Source: Gammaproteobacteria bacterium Ga0077554 | GTDB lineage: Bacteria > Pseudomonadota > Gammaproteobacteria > Ga0077554 > Ga007554 | Assembly (NCBI GenBank): GCA_001464585.1 | Contig: LNFF01000006.1 | Location: 124,001 to 188,000, forward strand | Length of the DNA: 64,000 nucleotides | Reading direction: 5' to 3' | In this document: positions 11,773 through 19,926 of the stretch, piece after piece | Layout of the letters: each line of letters opens with the position of its first letter | How positions within the stretch are numbered: position 1 is the first letter of the stretch | Notes under the pieces: generated by a model | Told to the model about the DNA's origin: nothing | The model's database searches: none | Seen by the model: the letters and a program-made list of their open reading frames with translations, nothing else | Made by a program: the position numbers and the translations under genes

Positions 11773-12459
11773 ATGAATAAAAAAATGATAGAGGCACATC
11801 CTTATGCTTACTCTCTCACTGACACTCCCCCTGCACTGATTATTATCGACATGCAGCGTGACTTCATCGAACCCGGTGGGTTCGGCTCGAGCTTAGGCAA
11901 TGACGTGCGACCTTTAATGAAAATTGTGCCCACAATAAAACGCCTACTGGATCTTTATCGACGCCTGCACTTGCCGGTAATTCATACGCGGGAGGCGCAT
12001 AGTCCTGATTTACTCAACTGCCCACCCTCTAAAATCAATCGTGGCAATGCCATGCTTCGTATTGGCGATGCAGGCCCCATGGGGCGGGTGCTTGTCGACG
12101 GTGAACCGGGTAATGCGATCATCGATGCGCTAAAACCTCTACCGGGAGAAATAGAATTGACGAAACCCGGTAAAGGCGCATTTTATGCCACGCCATTGCA
12201 TTCGTTACTGCAGGCACGCGGCATAACTCATTTGCTGTTTGCTGGTGTTACGACCGAGGTTTGCGTGCAAACCACTATGCGTGAAGCCAATGATCGTGGC
12301 TATGAGTGCCTTCTCATTGAAGATGCCACGGAAAGTTATTTCCCTGAATTTAAGCGCGCCACCCTGGAAATGATAACCGCTCAAGGCGGCATTGTGGGCT
12401 GGTCGGCTTCGAGTATGCACGTTATAAAAAGTCTGGAGAGTGCATATGGCAACCCTTAA
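11773..12459 (+). CDS. Isochorismatase-like cysteine hydrolase, possible triuret hydrolase
   Basis: A 228-residue paralogue of the biuret hydrolase, with the triad Asp26 (IIDMQRDF), Lys131 (LTKPGKGAF) and Cys164 (TTEVCVQTT) and the shared block [14 protein letters not shown]. It differs around the active site: the [11 protein letters not shown] stretch of BiuH is [11 protein letters not shown] here, so the substrate is likely different. Known relatives include TrtA (triuret to biuret), RutB (ureidoacrylate) and other carbamoyl hydrolases. Sitting between the transporter and the allophanate hydrolase, a triuret or other biuret-precursor activity is the most economical guess, not proven. ATG 11773 starts right after the ATPase gene; the frame is open further upstream but overlaps it. 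Confidence 0.8.
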   Translation: MNKKMIEAHPYAYSLTDTPPALIIIDMQRDFIEPGGFGSSLGNDVRPLMKIVPTIKRLLDLYRRLHLPVIHTREAHSPDLLNCPPSKINRGNAMLRIGDAGPMGRVLVDGEPGNAIIDALKPLPGEIELTKPGKGAFYATPLHSLLQARGITHLLFAGVTTEVCVQTTMREANDRGYECLLIEDATESYFPEFKRATLEMITAQGGIVGWSASSMHVIKSLESAYGNP

Positions 12460-12817
12460 AAATTCTATTTTACTCGAGGATTTATTCAAGATAGCTGAAA
12501 ATCAGGATCAGTATGCCTGGAAACCCTTCCGGCAGGGTATTGAGATTTATAATTTATATGGGGGTGATGAACATCAGCCCGCAGCGGCATTGCTCCGCTA
12601 TCAAGCAGGCGCGTGCGTCCCCAGGCACCTGCATGAAGGTATAGAACATATATTAGTGTTATCAGGCGCACAATCTGACGACCACGGTGAGTATCCCGCA
12701 GGAAATCTTCTAATCAACTTTCCTGGCTCCCATCATCAAGTCACCAGCACCCAGGGATGTATTGTGCTGGCGATCTGGAATAAACCGGTTAGCTTTATCC
12801 AGGAAGAAAATTCATGA
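12446..12817 (+). CDS. Small cupin protein (ChrR-like cupin)
   Basis: A 123-residue single-domain cupin. The metal-binding pattern is visible as [16 protein letters not shown] near residue 53 and the later FPGSHHQV. It resembles the cupin half of ChrR anti-sigma factors but lacks the sigma-binding N-terminal domain. Such cupins recur beside allophanate hydrolases, possibly as ligand sensors or isomerases, but the role is unknown. ATG 12446 has GGAGAG at 12435-12440, overlaps the end of the preceding hydrolase by 14 bases, and its stop overlaps the atzF start, so it is translated within the operon. Confidence 0.8.
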   Translation: MATLKNSILLEDLFKIAENQDQYAWKPFRQGIEIYNLYGGDEHQPAAALLRYQAGACVPRHLHEGIEHILVLSGAQSDDHGEYPAGNLLINFPGSHHQVTSTQGCIVLAIWNKPVSFIQEENS

Positions 12818-14649
12818 CGTGGGATATGCTACACAGTAGTCTGGATATTTCTACTTTGCACCGGCACTACCTCACGGGAACCTTATCAGTTACCGATGTC
12901 ATCACTGCGGTGCTGGAACGTATTCGACACCGTGGAAAAGACCATGTCTGGATCAGTAGGGTCACTGCCGCAGAAATGTATCAACGCGCACGTCAACTGG
13001 ATAACCTGCATCATACCCCCGATTTATTTGAACGATACCCATTGTATGGCATTCCGTTCGCAGTAAAAGACAATATAGATGTTGCTGACATGTACACCAC
13101 GGCGGCGTGTCCAGCCTATGCTTATCTCGCGCAGAAAAATGCCACAGTGGTTCACAGGCTTTTGAACGCGGGCGCGGTATTGATCGGCAAAACCAATATG
13201 GATCAATTTGCCACCGGGCTGGTGGGCACGCGTTCGCCGTATGGCATACCAGTTAACCCTTTTGATCCGGCCTACATTCCCGGTGGATCCAGTTCTGGCT
13301 CTGCGGTGGCTGTCGCTACAGGATGCGTCAGTTTTTCCTTGGGCACAGACACTGCTGGATCAGGCAGAGTGCCTGCGGCACTTAACAATATCATCGGACT
13401 AAAACCCACCCGGGGCTTGCTCAGTACCCACGGAATAGTACCGGCCTGCCGCAGCCTGGATTGCGTATCAATATTTTCCCTGACGGTTGATGACGCCACG
13501 AAAATAATGGCCGTTACAGCCGGATATGACCCTGATGATCCATTTTCAAAATCTGAAGCGGATCGACAACACCCTGCGTTGCTGCCCGTATGCCGTAATT
13601 TCAAGTTTGGCGTGCCTGATGCGGCGAGCCTCACGTTTTTTGGAGATGCTGATTCAGAGCAATGCTTTTATCAAGCCATCGCTCAACTTCAGGCGTTGGG
13701 TGGAGAAGCCATAGAAATAGATTTTTCACCGTTCCGCCGCACCGCCGACTTGTTATATCAAGGCCCATGGGTCGCTGAGCGCTATCTGACCGTGGGTGAG
13801 CTTATGGAAAAAACACCCCACGAACTGCACACTGATGTACGCCAGGCTATTGAAACTGCTTACCGCTATGATGCTGCCGATGTTTATGCGGGCTTATATC
13901 AATTAAAGACGTTACAACAAGAAGCAGATCTCATTATGCGCACGATTGATTATCTGGTGACGCCTACCGTGGGTACCACTTACCCGATTAATGACGTGCT
14001 TGCCCAGCCAAAAATAACTAATCAAAATTTGGGTTATTATACCAATTTCATGAACCTGCTCGATTTATGCGCCATGGCGATACCTGCCGGAATGTTGCCG
14101 AATGGTTTACCCTTTGGCATTAGCATCGTAGCGCTACCGTATCAGGAAAATATGTTGTTTTCGGTGGCAGAGGCCTTTCATCGCACTGGCGGATTGTCCA
14201 CTGGAGCAACTCAACAACCGCTACCCATGGCATCTCCAAAAGCCCTCGCCATCAAAGATGAAAAGTATATCCGCCTGTGCGTCTGTGGCGCCCACATGTC
14301 GGGGCTGCCTTTGAATTATCAATTACTGGAATGTGGCGGCCGTTTATGGGCAAAAACACGCACCGCCCCCCATTATAAATTATATGCAATGGAAGATATG
14401 CAGCCACCTCGACCCGGCATGATACGCGCTGAAAATGGTGTGTCTTTAGATATTGAGGTATGGGAATTACCAATAGAGAAATTTGGTTACTTCATGCGAA
14501 AGGTACCTGCACCTTTATGCATTGGAACGGTGTACCTGGAAACCGGGGAGGCAGTCAGTGGTTTTCTTTGCGAACCCTTGGCATTGAAAGATTCCAGGGA
14601 CATTTCGTTAAAAGGTGGATGGCGAGCTTATCTGAAAGACGCATGTTAA
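12814..14649 (+). CDS. atzF: Allophanate hydrolase
   Basis: This enzyme hydrolyses allophanate to ammonia and CO2 and finishes biuret breakdown. It has 611 residues in two domains: an amidase-signature domain (1-450) and the C-terminal AtzF domain (about 475-605, ending in a WRAYL motif) that is specific to allophanate hydrolases. The Ser-cisSer-Lys triad is present as Lys85 (FAVKDNID), Ser159 (GGSSSGSA) and Ser183 (DTAGSGR), a constant offset of six from the AtzF numbering I recall for Pseudomonas ADP. No urea carboxylase lies nearby, so the substrate here comes from biuret and not urea. It is the last gene of the operon and converges on the ATPase gene with a four-base overlap of stop codons. 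Confidence 0.93.
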   Translation: MTWDMLHSSLDISTLHRHYLTGTLSVTDVITAVLERIRHRGKDHVWISRVTAAEMYQRARQLDNLHHTPDLFERYPLYGIPFAVKDNIDVADMYTTAACPAYAYLAQKNATVVHRLLNAGAVLIGKTNMDQFATGLVGTRSPYGIPVNPFDPAYIPGGSSSGSAVAVATGCVSFSLGTDTAGSGRVPAALNNIIGLKPTRGLLSTHGIVPACRSLDCVSIFSLTVDDATKIMAVTAGYDPDDPFSKSEADRQHPALLPVCRNFKFGVPDAASLTFFGDADSEQCFYQAIAQLQALGGEAIEIDFSPFRRTADLLYQGPWVAERYLTVGELMEKTPHELHTDVRQAIETAYRYDAADVYAGLYQLKTLQQEADLIMRTIDYLVTPTVGTTYPINDVLAQPKITNQNLGYYTNFMNLLDLCAMAIPAGMLPNGLPFGISIVALPYQENMLFSVAEAFHRTGGLSTGATQQPLPMASPKALAIKDEKYIRLCVCGAHMSGLPLNYQLLECGGRLWAKTRTAPHYKLYAMEDMQPPRPGMIRAENGVSLDIEVWELPIEKFGYFMRKVPAPLCIGTVYLETGEAVSGFLCEPLALKDSRDISLKGGWRAYLKDAC

Positions 14650-16391
14650 TCCACCCGCCCCGTCAAAACCTCTTCTATCGAAGTTTTTCTCTGCCACGCC
14701 AGCATCAATGCCTGCTCGGTAATGCGTGTCATACCCTGCTCAATGGCTTTCTGGGTGATCTCTGCCGCAGATTTTCCCTGGCTGATCATTAACGCGATTT
14801 CAGGCGTTACAGGTAACAGCTCACATACTGTGGTACGGCCATGATAACCAATCTGGTTGCAGGCCTGGCATCCTTTCCCACGATAGAATATGTCGGAAGC
14901 GGCAAGCTTAAACAAGCTGCGTACCGCCGGACTGACCTCTTCTTCGCGCAGGCACTTCGGACAATTCAGCCGCACCAGACGCTGTGAAATCACCCCCAGC
15001 AAGGTAGATCCCAACAAATAAGGCTCTATGCCCATTTCAGTGAGCCGCGTAATCGTGCCTGCGGCTGTATTGGTATGCAAGGTGCTAAAGACCAGGTGTC
15101 CGGTTAGTGCAGCTTTGTTGGCAATACGTGCCGTTTCTTCATCGCGGATTTCACCCACCATGATCACATCGGGATCATGGCGTAAAAAATTCCTTAATAC
15201 CGCAGCAAACGTATAACCACGATCGGAAGCGACTTGCACTTGCTCAATACCTTCCATGTCATATTCCACTGGATCTTCTACGGTGAGAATATGTGGATCT
15301 CTTTTCTTAACCTCATTAAGCAAAGCATACAGGGTCGTTGATTTTCCTGATCCTGTCGGACCTGTCACTAAAAACAAACCGTGTGGCTTGGATACCAGAT
15401 CTTTAAGGATAGCGACTTCTTTATCCTGTATTCCCAGCTTTTCCAGTGATTTCAACCCCGCCTCTTTATCAAGAATACGGATAACGACGCTTTCACCGCA
15501 TATAGTGGGAATAACAGAGATGCGCAAATCAATGCTTTTTCCGGCGCGCACCATACGCGCATGTCCGTCTTGCGGTAAGCGCCGTTCAGAAATATCCATC
15601 TCACCAGTGATTTTAATACGACTTACGAGAGGCGCCAATAATGATTTGCTGATCGTCTGTGAGTAATGCATTTTACCATCGACGCGGTAATACACATTCA
15701 CACGATCTGTCTCAGGGCGGATATTGATATCAGACGCGCCGCGAATTATTCCTTGTAAGACGATGGCATTAAGCAAGCGGACAATGGGTTTTTTATGTGC
15801 CTCCTGCTCAATAACATGAGTGGATTCATTCGCTTTTGCATTGGCGCGAATCGGATCCATCTGCATATCTTCAAGCGCTTCGTTTTCATCAAAGGTGCCG
15901 TAATGCTTATGCACCGTCATGCTGATATCCTGTGCTGACGCTTTCACGGATTCAACATTCATCTTGGTGTTAAAGCGTAATGCGTCCAACACTTTCTGAT
16001 CCAGGGGATCTTGCAGCGCAACAATTAGCTTGCCCCCGATTTCGGCTAAAGGGAAAGCGTTAAGCTGCAAAGCGAGATCGGCAGATAATTTACTTAAGGT
16101 ATTCGCTGGCGCCTGAAAATCCTCTAATTTCACAAAGGGAATACCCAGTTTCCTGGCCATGGCAATATCCACTTGCTCTGGTGTTACCACACCTTTTTCA
16201 ATCAATAGTTGTCCCAGATGTTTTCCCGGCAGAGTGCGCTGCTTGGCTAACGCGTCATCCAGTTGTGCCTGGCTAAGCAGGCCATCTTCAAGCAGAATCT
16301 GCCCCAGACGCTGGTCTGGCAGATTTTTGTGTGCCTGCAAAACGGCTTGGACATCCTGGGGATTTTTAACTGTTACACGTTGCATTTTCAT
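14646..16391 (-). CDS. PilB/GspE-family secretion ATPase with cyclic-di-GMP-binding MshEN domain
   Basis: A hexameric assembly ATPase of the type II secretion/type IV pilus family, 581 residues. Two tandem N-terminal motifs at residues 28-51 and 58-81 (RLGQILLEDGLLSQAQL, then HLGQLLIEKGVVTPEQV) match the MshEN cyclic-di-GMP-binding pattern. The motor domain has Walker A GPTGSGKST (344-352), an Asp box, Walker B MVGEIRDEETA and a tetracysteine zinc site (CPKC ... CQAC). No other pilus gene is nearby, so the partner machine lies elsewhere. ATG 16391 follows AAGG closely; ATG 16385 is an alternative. It is divergent from a diguanylate cyclase gene. Confidence 0.88.
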   Translation of the reverse strand: MKMQRVTVKNPQDVQAVLQAHKNLPDQRLGQILLEDGLLSQAQLDDALAKQRTLPGKHLGQLLIEKGVVTPEQVDIAMARKLGIPFVKLEDFQAPANTLSKLSADLALQLNAFPLAEIGGKLIVALQDPLDQKVLDALRFNTKMNVESVKASAQDISMTVHKHYGTFDENEALEDMQMDPIRANAKANESTHVIEQEAHKKPIVRLLNAIVLQGIIRGASDINIRPETDRVNVYYRVDGKMHYSQTISKSLLAPLVSRIKITGEMDISERRLPQDGHARMVRAGKSIDLRISVIPTICGESVVIRILDKEAGLKSLEKLGIQDKEVAILKDLVSKPHGLFLVTGPTGSGKSTTLYALLNEVKKRDPHILTVEDPVEYDMEGIEQVQVASDRGYTFAAVLRNFLRHDPDVIMVGEIRDEETARIANKAALTGHLVFSTLHTNTAAGTITRLTEMGIEPYLLGSTLLGVISQRLVRLNCPKCLREEEVSPAVRSLFKLAASDIFYRGKGCQACNQIGYHGRTTVCELLPVTPEIALMISQGKSAAEITQKAIEQGMTRITEQALMLAWQRKTSIEEVLTGRVD

Positions 16392-16475
16392 CACACCTTA
16401 ATATTTAGCGGGATTATTACTTTGGTGTTTTTGACGCGATACCCAGCATTTTTTGGATCATTTTTAGTCAATAGT

Positions 16476-16504
16476 TTGACATCATGGCGTAAAATTCTTT
16501 ATAT
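16476..16504 (+). promoter_or_regulatory. Sigma-70 promoter of the diguanylate cyclase gene
   Basis: A perfect -35 box TTGACA (16476-16481) is followed after 17 bases by TTATAT (16499-16504); TATATA at 18 bases is equally good. The predicted transcript has a leader of about 130 bases before the ATG at 16641. Confidence 0.65.
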
Positions 16505-16595
16505 AAGCCGGGCTGTATTACTAAACACAAGGCTAAAGCACGCCTGAAAAACACCACCTTATCCTCTATGTCGGCATTTTTCACGAAAAAATGAG

Positions 16596-16629
16596 TTGGC
16601 ACAGTTATCGCATATAGCTGTGTTGCCAA
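16596..16629 (+). promoter_or_regulatory. Stem-loop in the leader, next to the ribosome binding site
   Basis: TTGGC (16596-16600) pairs with GCCAA (16625-16629), and ACAGTTAT (16601-16608) with ATAGCTGT (16614-16621) through one G-U pair. The loop is CGCAT, with a 3-base bulge on the 3' side. The stem ends inside the AAGGAGG ribosome binding site (16628-16634) of the GGDEF gene, so folding could limit translation. This is read from base pairing only. Confidence 0.45.
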
Positions 16630-16640
16630 GGAGGTATTCC

Positions 16641-17570
16641 ATGAGAACCGTACAACAGTCTGCAACGCGCAATTTTACTTATCCGGATTTGACGCACGGG
16701 ACGAAGGCATGGCCGACTGAAGCCATTGCCATTGCGACCAAACAGCCGATTTCAGATGAAAGTTTGCGTATCACGCGGGCTCTTCAAACCACGCTGGACA
16801 CGGAAGAACTTCTTGAAACGTTTTATAAAGAAATCAAAAAACTTATCTCATATACCGGACTTTCCTACAGCAATATTCCGCAAGGAATCGAATATACCGT
16901 CGGCAAGATTGCGCCCCATGCCTGCACTTATCACCTGGTGATTGCGGGTGAATCTCTTGGCGAGCTGAGCTTTACCCGCCGCAAGAAATTTACCGATCAG
17001 GAAACCATGATCATTGAATACCTGATGTGCAGCCTGGTTTATCCGCTGCGCAATGCCTTAATGTATAAGCATGCCTTGCAAATGGCCTTGAAAGATCCTC
17101 TCACCGGCGTAAATAACCGCGTTGCAATGGACTCTACCTTGCAGCGTGAAGTGGAGCTGGCAAACCGCTATGGCACGCCGCTATCGCTGATTGCACTGGA
17201 TGTGGATTATTTCAAGCGGATTAATGATACATACGGCCATGCTACGGGTGATTGTGTTTTGAAGGCAGTCGCGGCGGCGGCCGTCTCCAGCATTCGCAGC
17301 ACCGATATTATTTTCCGCTTTGGTGGGGAAGAATTTATTATCCTGTTAAGCAACACCGCTGAAGAAGGTGCTTTGTGCCTTGCAGAACGCATTCGCCAAC
17401 GCATACAAGCGGCAAAATACATCTGCAATGAGGCAATGATTGCCGCTACAGCCAGCCTGGGCGTTGCCTGCCTAGGAAAAGGCGAAAATATTCACTCGCT
17501 TTTTTCACGGGCAGACCAGGCGCTTTATCGCGCAAAATCTGAAGGACGTGATTGTGTGAGACTAGGCTGA
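16641..17570 (+). CDS. Diguanylate cyclase with GGDEF domain
   Basis: The 309-residue protein makes cyclic-di-GMP from two GTP. The C-terminal GGDEF domain (about 148-309) has KDPLTGVNNR, DVDYFKRINDTYGH and an active-site GGEEF at 228-232. An RSTD inhibitory site (219-222) lies five residues before it, so product feedback is expected. The N-terminal half (about 35-145) looks like a GAF-type sensor without membrane segments, so it is probably cytosolic. ATG 16641 follows a strong AAGGAGG. Its divergent neighbour is an ATPase with a cyclic-di-GMP-binding motif. Confidence 0.92.
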   Translation: MRTVQQSATRNFTYPDLTHGTKAWPTEAIAIATKQPISDESLRITRALQTTLDTEELLETFYKEIKKLISYTGLSYSNIPQGIEYTVGKIAPHACTYHLVIAGESLGELSFTRRKKFTDQETMIIEYLMCSLVYPLRNALMYKHALQMALKDPLTGVNNRVAMDSTLQREVELANRYGTPLSLIALDVDYFKRINDTYGHATGDCVLKAVAAAAVSSIRSTDIIFRFGGEEFIILLSNTAEEGALCLAERIRQRIQAAKYICNEAMIAATASLGVACLGKGENIHSLFSRADQALYRAKSEGRDCVRLG

Positions 17571-17603
17571 CACAGTGCAGGATTCTGTCATTCTCTTCAT
17601 GAT

Positions 17604-19763
17604 TTAACCGCGTTTCCAGGCATGGTAACGCTCAATCCACACGAGTAAACGCTGCGGCGCATGCGCGCGCTTCCATTCGCCTGCCGCGTATTTATTGGCT
17701 TCGGCAAGTGTGGGATACGTATGAATAGTGCCGAGGATTTTATTCAACCCCAACCCATGCCGCATCGCCAGCACAAATTCCGCCAATAAATCACCGGCAT
17801 GCTCGCCAACGATGGTGACACCGAGAATCCGATCTTTACCCGGGACGGTAAGCACTTTGACAAAGCCATGCGCAACACTGTCAGCAATGGCGCGATCAAG
17901 ATCATTCAATTCATAACGAGTGATCTCGTAAGGAATTTTTTTGGCCTTGGCTTCCTGTTCATTCAACCCCACGCGCGCTACTTCAGGGTCAATGAAAGTA
18001 GCCCAGGGCACCACAGAATAATCTACCTTGAATTTTTTGAACTCCCCAAACAGCGCATTCACTGCGGCGTACCATGCCTGATGAGCGGCGATATGCGTTA
18101 GCTGATAAGGCCCTACCACATCACCGGCGGCGAAAATATTAGGGTAGAGTGTTTCCAGAAATTCATTCGTGATGACGGTGCGCTGGGTCTGAATACCTAG
18201 CTCCTCCAAACCATACCCCGTAAGCCTAGGCACCCGACCAACAGCACAGAGCAATACATCAAACTCAAGACGCTGCTCTACCCTATTATGTTCAACCACA
18301 AGAATCTTGCTGTTATTGGTCTTCTCGCAACGCAGACCCTTATGGTTGATCAACACGGTTACGCCATCGGTTTCAAGTGCTACGCGCGCTAAAGCTGATA
18401 CCTCTTCATCTTCGCGGATCAGGATGCGCTCACCTGACTCCACCAGCACGACCTGCGATCCCAGTCGAGCAAAACTTTGCGCCAACTCGCAGCCAATCGG
18501 CCCACCGCCCAGCACCAGCAAACGCTGCGGAGCGGCATCCAGCTTTGAAAATTCATCCCATAGCGTGTCGCTGGTGACGTAACCCACTTCTTCAATGCCC
18601 GGCAACGGGGGAATCAGTGGCTGTGCACCGGTGGCGATGACGATGCTACGCGTGGTTAATCGACGCGTTCCACCCTCGTTCAGAGCAATTTCTACCGTCC
18701 AGGGATCAATGACTTTTGCATATCCTTGCAAAACCTCAACCCCCAGCTTTGTATAACGCTCAATGCTGTCATGCGGCTCTACAGCGCGAATAACTTCGTG
18801 TATGCGCGTCATCACTGCTTTGAAGCTGAAGTGTGGTGATACACGCGTCAATCCATAACGATCAGCCGTCGCCATCTGGTGTGCAAGCTTGGCACTTTTA
18901 ATGAGCGCCTTACTTGGCACACAACCGTAATTAAGGCAATCACCGCCCATCTTGTGCGCTTCAATCAGCGTGACTTTAGCTTTGACCGCCGCCGCAATAT
19001 ACGACGTAACCAATCCCGCGGCGCCACCGCCAATCACAATCAGATTGCGGTCAAATGACGAGGGACGTTTCCAGTGATTTTCACGGCTATAAACGCGGCG
19101 CTTTTGCGTCCATTGAATCACCCGTTTAGCGATCAAGGGAAACACGCCCAACAAAGCGAAAGACAACAACAACCCCGGCGAAACAATGCCAGACAGGCTA
19201 TCAATTTGCGCGAGTTGTGTGCCTGCATTAACATACACCAGCGTACCCGCCAGCATACCGACTTGACTCACCCAATAGAAAGTAACGGTGCGGATGGATG
19301 TCAGGCCCATCAACAGATTGATCAGGAAAAACGGAAACGCCGGCACCAGGCGCAACGTAAAAAGATAAAGCGCGCCCTCTTTTTCCATACCATCGTTGAT
19401 GGCGCTGAGCCTGTCGCCGAAACGGCGCTGCACACCTTCACGCAGCACATAGCGCGAAGCCAGAAACGCGGCAGTCGCACCAATACTCGACGCGAAGGAT
19501 ATTAAAATAATCCCCGTCCAGAGGCCGAACAGCGCGCCACCCGCCAACGTCATGATCGTGGCGCCCGGCAACGACAATGCCGTAACAACGACATACATCA
19601 CAAAAAATCCAGCAGCAACAAGCCACGGTGATTGCGCTTGCAGGGATGCAAATCGGGTGTGGCTTGCCTTAAGTGCATCAAGGGTAAGGTATTGGCCAAA
19701 ATCAAAGCTAAAGAACAGCGCGATGCCGATTACAAACAACACGATAATGATAATTTTCTTCAT
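17604..19763 (-). CDS. TVP38/DedA-like membrane domain fused to a mercuric-reductase-like flavoprotein
   Basis: A 719-residue fusion. Residues 1-225 are a TVP38/TMEM64 (VTT) membrane domain with several hydrophobic helices and the FGLWTGIILISFASSIGA and RLVPAFPFFLINLLMG motifs. Residues 240-719 are a class I pyridine nucleotide-disulfide oxidoreductase: FAD motif VIGGGAAGL, redox CXXXXC in GGDCLNYGCVPSKA, a second Rossmann motif VLGGGPIGCELAQ, the ATGAQP stretch, and the C-terminal dimerisation domain. There is no N-terminal HMA domain and the C-terminus lacks the paired cysteines of MerA, so mercury reduction is unlikely. A membrane-bound dithiol/quinone or thiol reductase is more plausible. 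Confidence 0.88.
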   Translation of the reverse strand: MKKIIIIVLFVIGIALFFSFDFGQYLTLDALKASHTRFASLQAQSPWLVAAGFFVMYVVVTALSLPGATIMTLAGGALFGLWTGIILISFASSIGATAAFLASRYVLREGVQRRFGDRLSAINDGMEKEGALYLFTLRLVPAFPFFLINLLMGLTSIRTVTFYWVSQVGMLAGTLVYVNAGTQLAQIDSLSGIVSPGLLLSFALLGVFPLIAKRVIQWTQKRRVYSRENHWKRPSSFDRNLIVIGGGAAGLVTSYIAAAVKAKVTLIEAHKMGGDCLNYGCVPSKALIKSAKLAHQMATADRYGLTRVSPHFSFKAVMTRIHEVIRAVEPHDSIERYTKLGVEVLQGYAKVIDPWTVEIALNEGGTRRLTTRSIVIATGAQPLIPPLPGIEEVGYVTSDTLWDEFSKLDAAPQRLLVLGGGPIGCELAQSFARLGSQVVLVESGERILIREDEEVSALARVALETDGVTVLINHKGLRCEKTNNSKILVVEHNRVEQRLEFDVLLCAVGRVPRLTGYGLEELGIQTQRTVITNEFLETLYPNIFAAGDVVGPYQLTHIAAHQAWYAAVNALFGEFKKFKVDYSVVPWATFIDPEVARVGLNEQEAKAKKIPYEITRYELNDLDRAIADSVAHGFVKVLTVPGKDRILGVTIVGEHAGDLLAEFVLAMRHGLGLNKILGTIHTYPTLAEANKYAAGEWKRAHAPQRLLVWIERYHAWKRG

Positions 19764-19926
19764 CCGCTCACTTTACAGGTAATAAATATGCCAAGGCGTC
19801 TCTTTCAATATACCCCGAATCTACTTAATATATATCAATAAAATTAATGGCGCACGCAAGATCACCCAATGCTAAAATACATTACCGTACCCACCCCAGA
19901 GCCATTTTATAAGGACAATAGCCTGC

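Noticed and set aside
17604-19763. Calling the flavoprotein mercuric reductase (MerA)
   Set aside because: It lacks the HMA domain, the C-terminal cysteine pair and any mer neighbours; the similarity is to the general reductase fold.
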